Of a stretch of DNA of 7,197 nucleotides, positions 1 through 6,460 are shown piece by piece. The DNA is taken from assembly GCA_002375695.1 (NCBI GenBank), contig DFMO01000013.1, positions 1 to 7,197 of the forward strand, in the 5' to 3' direction. Below the pieces are notes generated by a model that made no database searches, had not been told where the DNA came from, and worked only from the letters and a program-made list of their open reading frames with translations. The stretch comes from Flavobacteriaceae bacterium UBA3591 (lineage in GTDB: Bacteria > Bacteroidota > Bacteroidia > Flavobacteriales > Flavobacteriaceae). The first letter of the stretch is position 1; every line of letters starts with the position of its first letter. The translations under genes were made by a program, and so were the position numbers.

Positions 1-33
1 GCAAATCATATGCAAAACAGTTGTGCGTAATGC
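1..33 (+). repeat. Right end of an upstream attC-like element and start of cassette 1
   Basis: Bases 7-20 (CATATGC, then AAAACA, then G) have the same layout as the right ends of elements A and B: an AT-rich arm ending TAYRC or similar, a 6-nt spacer of the form AARACM, then GTTG. GTTG at 20-23 is followed by TGCGTA (24-29), A30 and TGC (31-33). These 14 bases are the reverse complement of 2075-2088, with one mismatch. The rest of the element lies outside the window. Confidence 0.6.
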
Positions 34-119
34 CAAAAAACTCTGCATTTCATCAAAATTCTTGCTAAACTGACAATCGAAATGCCAATATGTCACAAAT
101 CCAATAAAATTTAATTGAT

Positions 120-150
120 TTTGTCATAAATAAGGCAATGGAACGATTTG
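120..150 (+). promoter_or_regulatory. Candidate Bacteroidota-type promoter for the ncRNA/RT unit (weak)
   Basis: TTTG at 120-123 is followed, after 19 nt, by ACGATTTG at 143-150. The TTTG half of the TAnnTTTG box is present and the spacing is right, but the TA is missing. It would place transcript starts near 155-160. A competing candidate lies at 178-204. Confidence 0.3.
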
Positions 151-162
151 TGAAACTTTCAC
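150..162. promoter_or_regulatory. Perfect 13-bp palindrome, possible operator
   Basis: GTGAAA-C-TTTCAC is a perfect inverted repeat around a single central base. It begins on the last base of the candidate promoter box at 143-150, where a repressor or activator site could sit. No regulator gene is present in this module, so its role is open. Confidence 0.35.
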
Positions 163-177
163 TTTAAGGATTGAGAG

Positions 178-204
178 TTGGGACAAGACTGATAGGTACG
201 TTTT
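178..204 (+). promoter_or_regulatory. Alternative candidate promoter just before the structured RNA (weak)
   Basis: TTG at 178-180 and TACGTTTT at 197-204 resemble the Bacteroidota -33 and -7 boxes. The spacer is only 16 nt and the last base of the -7 box is off. Its position fits well: a start near 210 would begin the RNA just upstream of the first strong hairpin. Confidence 0.3.
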
Positions 205-489
205 ATGTAAAGTGCACATTAGTGTTCCACGCGCAGACTTCGGCTGACGTGTGAAGAGAGATTCCAATCTTGCAAATCTTTATCAATGTTATTACAAGTT
301 GCATTGAGAGGAATGCGAGATGAAGTGTCTTAGTTTCTATTTCTGCCGATACTGTCATAAGTGATGGTGTTAGTAAAGATACAAACTCTATTCTATCAAT
401 GAGTGGCGTTGCCTATAGTGAAAGCGAAAAGCAACTTCAGGATTGTATCTATCGATAAGTAGGCCACGACCAACCTCAGTCCTTTTTTA
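205..489 (+). ncRNA. Structured non-coding RNA upstream of the reverse transcriptase (putative DRT template RNA)
   Basis: About 500 nt precede the RT start with no convincing gene, and the second half folds well by eye. Stem 1 (228-238 with 243-253) has a bulged A on each side, a G-U pair and a cUUCGg tetraloop. Stem 2 pairs 261-272 with 295-298, 303-306 and 311-314, giving 12 pairs with two 4-nt bulges on the 3' side. Stem 3 pairs 350-358 with 364-375 around a 3-nt bulge. Stem 4 is a perfect 8-bp long-range pairing of 377-384 with 443-450, enclosing a second stem (404-412 with 431-439). Bases 315-349 are left single-stranded. DRT2 and DRT9 systems carry a template ncRNA in this position. The ends are estimates: the 5' end from a possible promoter, the 3' end from a six-T run at 483-488. 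Transcription was not shown. Confidence 0.6.
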
Positions 490-505
490 TATCCAACGAC
501 CGACT

Positions 506-2074
506 ATGAATGATGATTGGCTTAAGTTTAAAAAGTATCCTCATATAGGAAAGCCGCTAACCAGCAAAAGAGATAAAAGTTGGTTAAAAACTTACATTCG
601 GAATCCTGAGAATATCGCTAATCATAAGTTCGTGCCACTGTTGCACAGAACTTTAAGTCAGAGAAAATACAGACCTCTTGAAAATGCGCCAAAAAACAGC
701 AGTGGCAAAAGGCAACGAACAGTAAGTGACAAAAAAGAGCGTCATATCTACTTTCCATCACATTTGGATTCCATCATTTACAGCTATTACAGTCATATTC
801 TAACAAAAGCCTACGAAGATTATTTAGAAAACAAGCCATATGGTTCTGTCGCTGTTGCTTACAGAAAAATACCTATTGGCAATGGTAAAAGTGGGAATAA
901 ATCCAATATCGAATTTGCATTTGAGGCGTTTGAATTTATAGAAACTAACAAACATCGAAAGCTATCAATAATAGTGGCTGACGTAACTTCATTTTTTGAC
1001 AATTTAGACCATCGGATTTTACATAGGCAATGGAAGCGTGTTTTGAACACTAACAATTTACCAGATGACCATTATACAATATTCAAAAATTTGGTAGACA
1101 ACAAATATGTAAATGAGAACGAATTATTTAAACGGTTTCAACATAAACTAATAATAGAAAGGTTCTTGCCGAATGACACCTCACAAAAGGTTCTTAAGCG
1201 CAAAAAAGTGAGTAAAATTTACAATATGCGACACGAAAATGTAGTTGCCTTTTGTGATAAAGATGAGTTCTTCGAAGAAGCGACTGACTTAATTAGAACG
1301 GATAAACCATACAAAAAGGATATTCGTCAAAAACTTAATAAAACAGAAAAGAAAGGAATTCCTCAAGGCACGCCTATTAGCGCCACTCTTGCAAATATTT
1401 ATATGTTGGATTTTGATGAGCGAGTCCATTCAGAAACAACATCCAGGAATGCATATTACCAAAGATATAGTGATGATTTGGTAATCATTTGCGACCAAGA
1501 GGATGAACATTATTTCTATGACCTTATCCGTAAAGAAATTGAAGTCGAGGCTAACCTTGACATTCAACCCAAAAAGACAAATGTCTATAGATATCAATTA
1601 GATGATAACGAAGAATTTAAAGGTGGATTAATAAAAAATGAAAAATTAAACTCTAATAAACAATTGGAGTATTTAGGGTTTATGTATGATGGATCAAAAA
1701 TTCGAGTTAAGACAGCAGGTTTTTCAAAGTTCTATCGGACAATGAAAAGGTCATTTAGGCGTGGAGCACATTTTGCAAAAAAGGCACATATTCCATCTGA
1801 TTCACTTTTTGAAACACGTCTATATAAAAGATTTACACATTTAGGTTCTCAAAGACGTATGAAATGGTTGCCAGATGAGAACAGTCCAACAGGCTATAGT
1901 CCTTCCAAACAATACGATTGGGGAAACTTTATCAGTTATCTAAATAAAGCTAATCACGTTATGAAAGAAATAAATGGGGACGACACAATAATTAGGCAAT
2001 ACCGAAAAGTTTGGAATAAATTTCACGAGGTTAAAAAAGCAACCTACGAAGAGATCTTAAGTGAAGTAAAATAA
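506..2074 (+). CDS. Defence-associated reverse transcriptase (UG/Abi/DRT group), subtype unresolved
   Basis: A 522-residue reverse transcriptase expected to copy the upstream structured RNA into cDNA as part of anti-phage defence. An N-terminal WLKFKKYPHIGKPL segment lies at residues 5-18, SHLDSIIYSYYSHIL at 85-99 and AYRKIP at 118-123. Motif A is VADVTSFFDNLDH with the metal-binding Asp at 159. An insertion of about 115 residues precedes GIPQGTPIS (284-292). The catalytic box is YSDD at 321-324, and LGF follows at 390-392. The basic C-terminal 130 residues probably form the thumb. No maturase X or endonuclease domain (group II intron) and no retron VTG motif is seen. ATG 506 is chosen because the recognisable N-terminal segment begins right after it. 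An in-frame TTG at 443 would add 21 residues, but it lies inside RNA stem 4. No clear Shine-Dalgarno is present. The insertion and the ncRNA recall DRT2 and DRT9. Confidence is high for an RT, good for a defence role and low for subtype. Confidence 0.85.
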   Translation: MNDDWLKFKKYPHIGKPLTSKRDKSWLKTYIRNPENIANHKFVPLLHRTLSQRKYRPLENAPKNSSGKRQRTVSDKKERHIYFPSHLDSIIYSYYSHILTKAYEDYLENKPYGSVAVAYRKIPIGNGKSGNKSNIEFAFEAFEFIETNKHRKLSIIVADVTSFFDNLDHRILHRQWKRVLNTNNLPDDHYTIFKNLVDNKYVNENELFKRFQHKLIIERFLPNDTSQKVLKRKKVSKIYNMRHENVVAFCDKDEFFEEATDLIRTDKPYKKDIRQKLNKTEKKGIPQGTPISATLANIYMLDFDERVHSETTSRNAYYQRYSDDLVIICDQEDEHYFYDLIRKEIEVEANLDIQPKKTNVYRYQLDDNEEFKGGLIKNEKLNSNKQLEYLGFMYDGSKIRVKTAGFSKFYRTMKRSFRRGAHFAKKAHIPSDSLFETRLYKRFTHLGSQRRMKWLPDENSPTGYSPSKQYDWGNFISYLNKANHVMKEINGDDTIIRQYRKVWNKFHEVKKATYEEILSEVK

Positions 2075-2222
2075 GCACTACGCACAACAACGTATATAAA
2101 AAATACGTCGCCTTTCGCTATATTTGAGAACTCCCCTGCTTTAAAAACAAAAAATCACGGCTGAAAAAACCGTCTACCGAAAAAGACGTACTTTTCATAT
2201 ACAAGACCGTTGGTAGCCATTT
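2075..2222 (+). repeat. attC-like palindromic element A, closing cassette 1
   Basis: This imperfect inverted repeat starts right after the RT stop codon. Its left part reads GCA-C-TACGCA-CAAC (2075-2088), then AAC, then arm 2092-2109. Its right part is arm 2185-2202, then AAGACC, then GTTG (2209-2212) and the first bases of the next module. The arms pair at 16 of 18 positions (GTATATAAAAAATACGTC against the complement of 2185-2202). The centre holds a smaller hairpin, ACGG at 2157-2160 with CCGT at 2170-2173. The unequal spacers (3 nt left, 6 nt right) recur in element B. Its length is in the range of large attC sites. It could also act as a transcription terminator for the RT. Confidence 0.65.
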
Positions 2223-2374
2223 GAGCAACGAAAAAGAGTAATTTAAAGACCATCCGACTTACGGAATTTGAAAGAAAAACGTAAATTGACTCTCTGAAAA
2301 GCGAAAAATGAAAACCGATTAAAGGTCGAAAACTAACCGATCAAGACCATAATGGAGCATTAAATTTTTTAATT
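2223..2374 (+). other. Non-coding leader of cassette 2, nothing recognised
   Basis: These 152 bases between element A and the peptide gene contain no convincing reading frame, hairpin or complete promoter. TAAATTTT at 2361-2368 loosely resembles a -7 box, but no TTTG lies at the right distance upstream. A promoter for the peptide gene is expected here but was not identified. Confidence 0.4.
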
Positions 2375-2575
2375 ATGAAAAATTTATTTTTAACACTCGC
2401 CTTTGTTTTTGGAACTGCATCTACATTTGCTGGAGACAGCAATATAGTAGAAGAAGTAGATGATTGTATTAATGTAACGTTATCTTGTGGAGTGTCAGGA
2501 TGTGTTTATGTTACATCTACTCAAATGTTAATTGATCATATTGAGTTTGCCGAAGCCTACTGGTGTGAAGATTAA
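2375..2575 (+). CDS. Small secreted four-cysteine peptide, function unknown
   Basis: The 66-residue product has a clear signal peptide: MKN, then a hydrophobic stretch to about residue 19, with likely cleavage after TFA and before GDS. The mature part of about 47 residues is acidic and holds four cysteines at 31, 38, 43 and 64, enough for two disulfides. There is no lipobox cysteine at the cleavage site. Short exported proteins of this style occur in flavobacteria, but I do not recognise a named family. A strong intrinsic terminator lies about 17 nt after the stop codon, so the gene is probably its own transcript. It sits upstream of the GLPGLI/TonB pair in the same putative cassette, which may hint at a shared envelope role. 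That link is inference only. Confidence 0.7.
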   Translation: MKNLFLTLAFVFGTASTFAGDSNIVEEVDDCINVTLSCGVSGCVYVTSTQMLIDHIEFAEAYWCED

Positions 2576-2592
2576 CAAAAATTTAAGTTTAA

Positions 2593-2622
2593 TAGGGCTG
2601 AGTATCCTCAGCCCTAATTTTT
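2593..2622 (+). terminator. Intrinsic terminator after the small peptide gene
   Basis: TAGGGCTGAG (2593-2602) and CTCAGCCCTA (2607-2616) form a perfect 10-bp stem around a TATC loop, followed by ATTTTT. It separates the peptide transcript from the GLPGLI/TonB operon. Confidence 0.9.
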
Positions 2623-2654
2623 ATAACCCAAAAATTTGCGATATGATATTAAGG

Positions 2655-3473
2655 ATGAAAATTCAATTTTACTTGATGATATTAATGTGTTTAATCTTAC
2701 AAAACGTTGTAAGTGCTCAAGATAATAATTCAGAGAATTATAAAGCTATATATCGATTGACATATCAACCAAGTAAGATTGAAAATACCCAGAAACAAGA
2801 AGATATGTTATTGTTTATTGATTCTAAACATACTAAATTTTTAAGTTTAGGTAAACATAAAAAGGATTCATTACTGAGAAATAAGACAAATACAAATTCT
2901 AATTTTTCCAGCGTACTTAGAAATTTACCCAAAACGGAATTTGATTATATAATTATCAACGAACTTGGTAACTCAAAAATAGTTTACAAACAAAAAGTAT
3001 TAAAAGATAATTTTAGCTATGAAGAAAATCCAAAACTAAAATGGCAAATTAGCAATGAAAATAAAATTGTTGCAGATTATCAATGTAAAAAGGCAACAAC
3101 AGAGTATGCCGGTCGTGAATACTCTGCTTGGTTTACTTCTAAAATTCCAATTAGTTCAGGTCCGTACAAATTTGGCGGATTACCAGGACTAATCGTCGAA
3201 ATATCTGACAAACAAAATGAATATCATTTTAAACTTATAGGATTTAAAAAAACAAAAGAACCCGTTGCTTTTTACAATAGCACAAATACAATACTAACCG
3301 ATAAAGATACCTTTACAAAGGTTTTGAAAGAGTATGAAGAAAATCCATTTAAAAAAATGGAACAAAGCGGTATAAGAATTGATTTTCCTGATAATTCTAA
3401 AAAAATGCAAATGCTAAAAGAACATAAGGAAAAATTAAAAGAAAGAAACCCAATAGAACTAAGCAATGAATGA
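2655..3473 (+). CDS. GLPGLI family secreted protein
   Basis: A 272-residue exported protein carrying the family signature GLPGLI at residues 175-180, within a well-kept block: YQCKKATTEYAG at 142-153, AWFTSKIPIS at 158-167 and GPYKFGGLPGLIVEISD at 169-185. The N-terminus is a signal peptide (MKIQFYLMILMCLILQNVVSA, cut before QDNN at about 21). The family is found in Bacteroidota, often beside TonB-type receptors; its biochemical function is not established. ATG 2655 is chosen because it gives a normal signal peptide and follows AAGG directly. ATG 2643 would add four residues (MILR). The longer open frame from 2532 runs through the preceding gene and the terminator hairpin and is not credible. 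The C-terminus is rich in Lys and Glu. The stop codon overlaps the next start (ATGA, 3470-3473), so translation is probably coupled. Confidence 0.88.
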   Translation: MKIQFYLMILMCLILQNVVSAQDNNSENYKAIYRLTYQPSKIENTQKQEDMLLFIDSKHTKFLSLGKHKKDSLLRNKTNTNSNFSSVLRNLPKTEFDYIIINELGNSKIVYKQKVLKDNFSYEENPKLKWQISNENKIVADYQCKKATTEYAGREYSAWFTSKIPISSGPYKFGGLPGLIVEISDKQNEYHFKLIGFKKTKEPVAFYNSTNTILTDKDTFTKVLKEYEENPFKKMEQSGIRIDFPDNSKKMQMLKEHKEKLKERNPIELSNE

Positions 3474-6103
3474 AGAAATTAATTATTTTGGCGTTTGTAT
3501 TCTTAAGTTTAGAGGTTTATGGCCAAGTAACAATTAATGGAAAACTTACAGATGTATTGGGCAAACCCGTGGCAAGCGCAAGTGTTGTAATCAACAAATC
3601 GGGAACAGATGAACTCATAGCATACGACATTACAGATTATCAAGGTAGGTTTAACATAGCGTATTTCGTAAAGGCAGAAAACGTCGAACTTCAAATACGT
3701 AATATGGGCTATATTACCATTATTAAGACCATCCCCAACAAAAATGGAAGTTATAATTTTGAGCTTACCGAACAGGCGACAGAACTCGAAGAAGTAATCG
3801 TAGAGGCTGTATCCATAACTCGCAAGGGCGATACTCTCAACTATTCGGTAAACGCATTTGTCAAGGAACAAGATCGTACCATTGCAGATGTGTTGAAAAG
3901 GATGCCAGGTATCGAGGTTTTGAGTGATGGTAAGATACTGTACCAAGGCAAGCCCATAAACAAATATTACATTGAAGGCCTTGATTTGCTGGAGGGAAAG
4001 TACAACCTTGCCAATGAAAACTTGCCATACAAAGAAGTATCCAAAGTACAGATACTGGAAAACCACCAGCCTATTCGTGTTTTAGACAGCCTTGTGTATT
4101 CAGACAAGGCTGCGCTGAACATAAAGCTTAAAAACGAATATACCTTTACTGGGCAGGCAGAGCTGGGATCGGGTGTTTTACCTTTACTTTGGGATGCCAA
4201 TATTACACCACTTTTATTTACCAAAAAGCAGCAAATGCTGGTATCCTACCAAGCCAATAATACGGGAGATGATGTTTCCTCACAACTCAAGACGTTGACC
4301 ATCGAAGACCTTTTGGAACAGTTTGAGAACAGTACAGAAAAACAGGATTGGCTGGCCATACAACAACTCAACAAGCCAAACTTATCCGAAAAACGCTGGC
4401 TGGACAATAATATAAACTTGCTCACGGCTAACTATCTGCATAAATTAAAAAAAGATTATGAACTGCGGTTGAACACGTCTTATTTAAATGACTACCAACA
4501 ACAAAGTGGTTTTACCAATACGTTGTTTTTCACACCAACGGACACCATTTCTCTTTTGGAAGAAAAATACAACCAACTCTACTACAATTCATTAGAATCC
4601 AATTTGACCTTACAGAAAAATACCAAGGAAAATTATTTGAAGAATAGTTTGCAATTTCAAGGGTTTTGGGACAGCCAAAGAGGAAATATCCAAATCAACG
4701 ATGCACCTTTATCGCAAAACCTGAGCAACCGCTATTTTAAACTGTCCAATACATTCAAGACCATTTTTTCATTGGGCAATCAGTTGGCAACCTTTAATTC
4801 CTACATCGGTTTTAACCAGACACCACAAACTCTCAAAGTAAATCCAGGACAGTTTGACGAGTTGTTGAACAATGGCATTCCTTATGAGGAGGTTTTTCAA
4901 GAAGTTGACCTACAAACGTTCTATACCAACAGCTCGCTAAGCTTTACAAAAGGGTGGAAAAGGTTTAGTTTTTCGCCCAAGGTAGGTTTTCAGTTTGAAA
5001 ACCAAAACCTTCATAGTCAGATTATCACTTCTGAAAGCGAGCTATCACCCTATGTTTTTAACAATAATCTGGAATGGAGGCGTAGCAAGATTTATTTTGA
5101 CTTTAAATCACAATACAAAAAGGAAAAATGGCGTGTGGAACTTACGACGCCATTAAACTTTCATTCCTATCAAATTGAAGACGAGCCTTTGCAGGATAGC
5201 GAAAATTTAAACAGGTTAACCTTTGAGCCGAGGTTTTCTGTGGTTTATGATGCGAGTGCCTTTTGGAAATTCAATACATCTATAAGCCTTAACAACCAGT
5301 TTGGTACTATTAATCAATTACATTACGCCTATATTTTACGGAATTACCGAAGCATACAACGCATCAATACACCGTTACCACAAACATTCAATCAAAACTT
5401 AACAGCAGGAGTTTCTTATCGCAACCCTATAAAATCAATCTTTTGGAATGTAATCTATACCCAGTCCAAAAGCGAGAATAACCTTTTGTACCAAACACAA
5501 ATTTTGGAAAACGGAGCAACAGAATTACAAGCCATTGAGCAAGAAAATGACAGGCAAAATTATAATATTTCTACTCGCTTGAGTAAATACTTTAGCAAAT
5601 TGAATACGAATACAACTATAAATGCAAATTTTGGATTACAGGATTTTCAGCAGATACTCAACGATGAAATAACCAATGTCGAAACCGAAAATTTTGGTAT
5701 TGGTTGGAAGTTGGACACCGATTTTACCGACTGGTTCAACACGGAATATAAAGCCAATTGGGCGTTTTCAAAAAACACAATACAGGACCAAGCAAATAAG
5801 ACCATAATCCAACAGACACACTTGCTGAACTTTAACTTTTACCCCACCGAAAATCAATACTTTTCTGTCAAAACAGAGTACATAAAAAACAATCTGTTTA
5901 CTGAAAACATCGAGAACTTTTTTGCTGATTTGGTGTATCGCTACACTTTGAAAAAGAAAAACATAGATTTTGAGCTGCAATGGAGTAACATTTTCAATAC
6001 CCAAAATTATAGGACAGTCAATATAAGCGAGTTTAGCTACGTAGAAACAAATTTTAAGTTACGTACACGGCAAATTTTGTTTAAAGTAAGGTTTTCATTA
6101 TAA
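3470..6103 (+). CDS. TonB-dependent-receptor-like outer-membrane protein with carboxypeptidase-like regulatory domain
   Basis: An 877-residue outer-membrane protein. A signal peptide covers residues 1-18 (cut before QVTING). A carboxypeptidase-regulatory-like beta-sandwich follows at about 20-102 (VTINGKLTD, then GKPVASASVVI and YQGRF). LEEVIVEA at 107-114 resembles the linker before the plug in Bacteroidota receptors. The plug is at about 120-220, with TIADVLKRMPGIEVLSDGKI at 137-156 and YYIEGLDLL at 166-174. The remainder alternates aromatic and polar residues, as in a beta-barrel. It ends FKVRFSL, a barrel-type C-terminus, though the last residue is Leu rather than the usual aromatic one. 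It is expected to import a substrate by TonB energy, or to act with the coupled GLPGLI protein at the surface. The substrate cannot be read from the sequence. It overlaps the previous gene by 4 nt and is followed by palindromic element B. Confidence 0.88.
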   Translation: MKKLIILAFVFLSLEVYGQVTINGKLTDVLGKPVASASVVINKSGTDELIAYDITDYQGRFNIAYFVKAENVELQIRNMGYITIIKTIPNKNGSYNFELTEQATELEEVIVEAVSITRKGDTLNYSVNAFVKEQDRTIADVLKRMPGIEVLSDGKILYQGKPINKYYIEGLDLLEGKYNLANENLPYKEVSKVQILENHQPIRVLDSLVYSDKAALNIKLKNEYTFTGQAELGSGVLPLLWDANITPLLFTKKQQMLVSYQANNTGDDVSSQLKTLTIEDLLEQFENSTEKQDWLAIQQLNKPNLSEKRWLDNNINLLTANYLHKLKKDYELRLNTSYLNDYQQQSGFTNTLFFTPTDTISLLEEKYNQLYYNSLESNLTLQKNTKENYLKNSLQFQGFWDSQRGNIQINDAPLSQNLSNRYFKLSNTFKTIFSLGNQLATFNSYIGFNQTPQTLKVNPGQFDELLNNGIPYEEVFQEVDLQTFYTNSSLSFTKGWKRFSFSPKVGFQFENQNLHSQIITSESELSPYVFNNNLEWRRSKIYFDFKSQYKKEKWRVELTTPLNFHSYQIEDEPLQDSENLNRLTFEPRFSVVYDASAFWKFNTSISLNNQFGTINQLHYAYILRNYRSIQRINTPLPQTFNQNLTAGVSYRNPIKSIFWNVIYTQSKSENNLLYQTQILENGATELQAIEQENDRQNYNISTRLSKYFSKLNTNTTINANFGLQDFQQILNDEITNVETENFGIGWKLDTDFTDWFNTEYKANWAFSKNTIQDQANKTIIQQTHLLNFNFYPTENQYFSVKTEYIKNNLFTENIENFFADLVYRYTLKKKNIDFELQWSNIFNTQNYRTVNISEFSYVETNFKLRTRQILFKVRFSL

Positions 6104-6113
6104 CGGAAAGAAA

Positions 6114-6368
6114 AAACGGCTACCAACACTGTATATAGCTCATAGCTAATTAGTTGCTTAATCAAAGTTAAGGCATATTTGGAAAGTCGCCAAATTTTTA
6201 AATTTACTGTCGTTTTTATTTTATATTTTAGTAGCAGTAGTCCTTCGGTGGACGATTTCCAGTGAAAAAAATAAATAGTAAAATTTAAAAATCTGGCTTG
6301 TGCTTAATCCGAAAATAATCGCTAATTTAGACGCTACGATCCATACACAAAACCGTTGCCAGTAATAC
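6114..6368 (+). repeat. attC-like palindromic element B, closing cassette 2 (unusually long)
   Basis: A nested imperfect palindrome of about 255 bp. Its left end is AAA-C-GGCTAC-CAAC (6114-6127), then ACT, then GTATATAGCTCATAGC (6131-6146). Its right end is GCTACGATCCATACAC (6333-6348), then AAAACC, then GTTG (6355-6358). The outer arms pair at 12 of 16 positions. An inner arm, GCCAAATTTTTAAATTTACT (6189-6208), pairs almost fully with 6277-6297. The tip is GTCC (6240-6243) with GGAC (6250-6253). Left spacer 3 nt and right spacer 6 nt match element A. It is longer than described attC sites (roughly 55-140 bp). It may also stop transcription from the TonB gene. Confidence 0.65.
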
Positions 6369-6405
6369 GTGAAAATCCGTTTTCATATTGAAAATCATTC
6401 ATAAA

Positions 6406-6437
6406 TTTGGAGATTGTTACCTTTTTAGGTAACTTTG
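6406..6437 (+). promoter_or_regulatory. Bacteroidota-type promoter of the higBA operon
   Basis: TTTG at 6406-6409, a 20-nt spacer and TAACTTTG at 6430-6437 match the Bacteroidota consensus exactly. Transcription should begin around 6441-6446, which rules out translation starts upstream of that point. Confidence 0.75.
6416..6433. promoter_or_regulatory. Probable HigA operator
   Basis: GTTACCT (6416-6422) and AGGTAAC (6427-6433) form a perfect 7-bp inverted repeat with a 4-nt T spacer, lying in the promoter spacer and over the first half of the -7 box. Antitoxins of this HTH type commonly repress their own operon from such a site. Confidence 0.65.
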
Positions 6438-6460
6438 TTCTGAATTTAACGACTAATCAA

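Larger units (their letters stand above)
21..2209 (+). mobile_element. Putative integron-like gene cassette 1 (reverse-transcriptase defence cassette)
   Basis: The first 14 bases (from G20) and the start of the closing element (2075-2088) are complementary at 13 of 14 positions: GTTG-TGCGTA-A-TGC against GCA-C-TACGCA-CAAC. In integron cassettes the left R box of the attC pairs with the first bases of the same cassette after excision, which is the relation seen here. The borders assume cutting between G and TT, as in integrons; the exact cut site is inferred. The content is one complete unit of non-coding RNA plus reverse transcriptase, all on the + strand. No integrase gene is visible. Confidence 0.55.
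2210..6355 (+). mobile_element. Putative integron-like gene cassette 2 (outer-membrane cassette, about 4.1 kb)
   Basis: The module starts GTTG-GTAGCC-A-TTT (2209-2222) and its closing element starts AAA-C-GGCTAC-CAAC (6114-6127). They are complementary at 13 of 14 positions, with the mismatch at the same place as in cassettes 1 and 3. Inside are a secreted peptide gene, a terminator, a GLPGLI-family gene and a TonB-receptor-like gene, all in the same orientation. At about 4.1 kb and three genes it is far larger than usual integron cassettes. No similar complementary boundary was found between its genes. Confidence 0.5.

Noticed and set aside
443..505. TTG start 21 codons upstream of the reverse transcriptase ATG
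   Set aside because: The added residues lie in the 3' part of the structured RNA (443-450 pairs with 377-384), and the recognisable RT N-terminus begins just after ATG 506.
205..2074. Retron
   Set aside because: An RNA upstream of an RT suits a retron, but the RT lacks the VTG motif, has a large A-B insertion, and no convincing msr/msd with closing a1/a2 repeats was found.
506..2074. Group II intron maturase or diversity-generating retroelement RT
   Set aside because: No maturase or endonuclease domain, no intron RNA domains V/VI downstream, and no template/variable repeat pair in the window.
2532..2654. N-terminal extension of the GLPGLI protein
   Set aside because: It overlaps the peptide gene, reads through the terminator hairpin at 2593-2622, and would bury the signal peptide starting at 2655.
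3509..4066. 185-codon reverse-strand open frame
   Set aside because: It lies entirely opposite the TonB-receptor-like gene, whose protein shows clear domains. The antisense product has no recognisable motifs.
2075..6368. Palindromic elements as plain terminators or MITE copies
   Set aside because: Termination may be a side effect, but it does not explain the module-specific complementarity of ends. MITE copies would share interior sequence, whereas A and B differ in sequence and length while keeping geometry.
6407..6460. Longer HigB starting at TTG 6407
   Set aside because: This start lies inside the -33 box of the operon promoter, and the extra 18 residues do not fit the family N-terminus.
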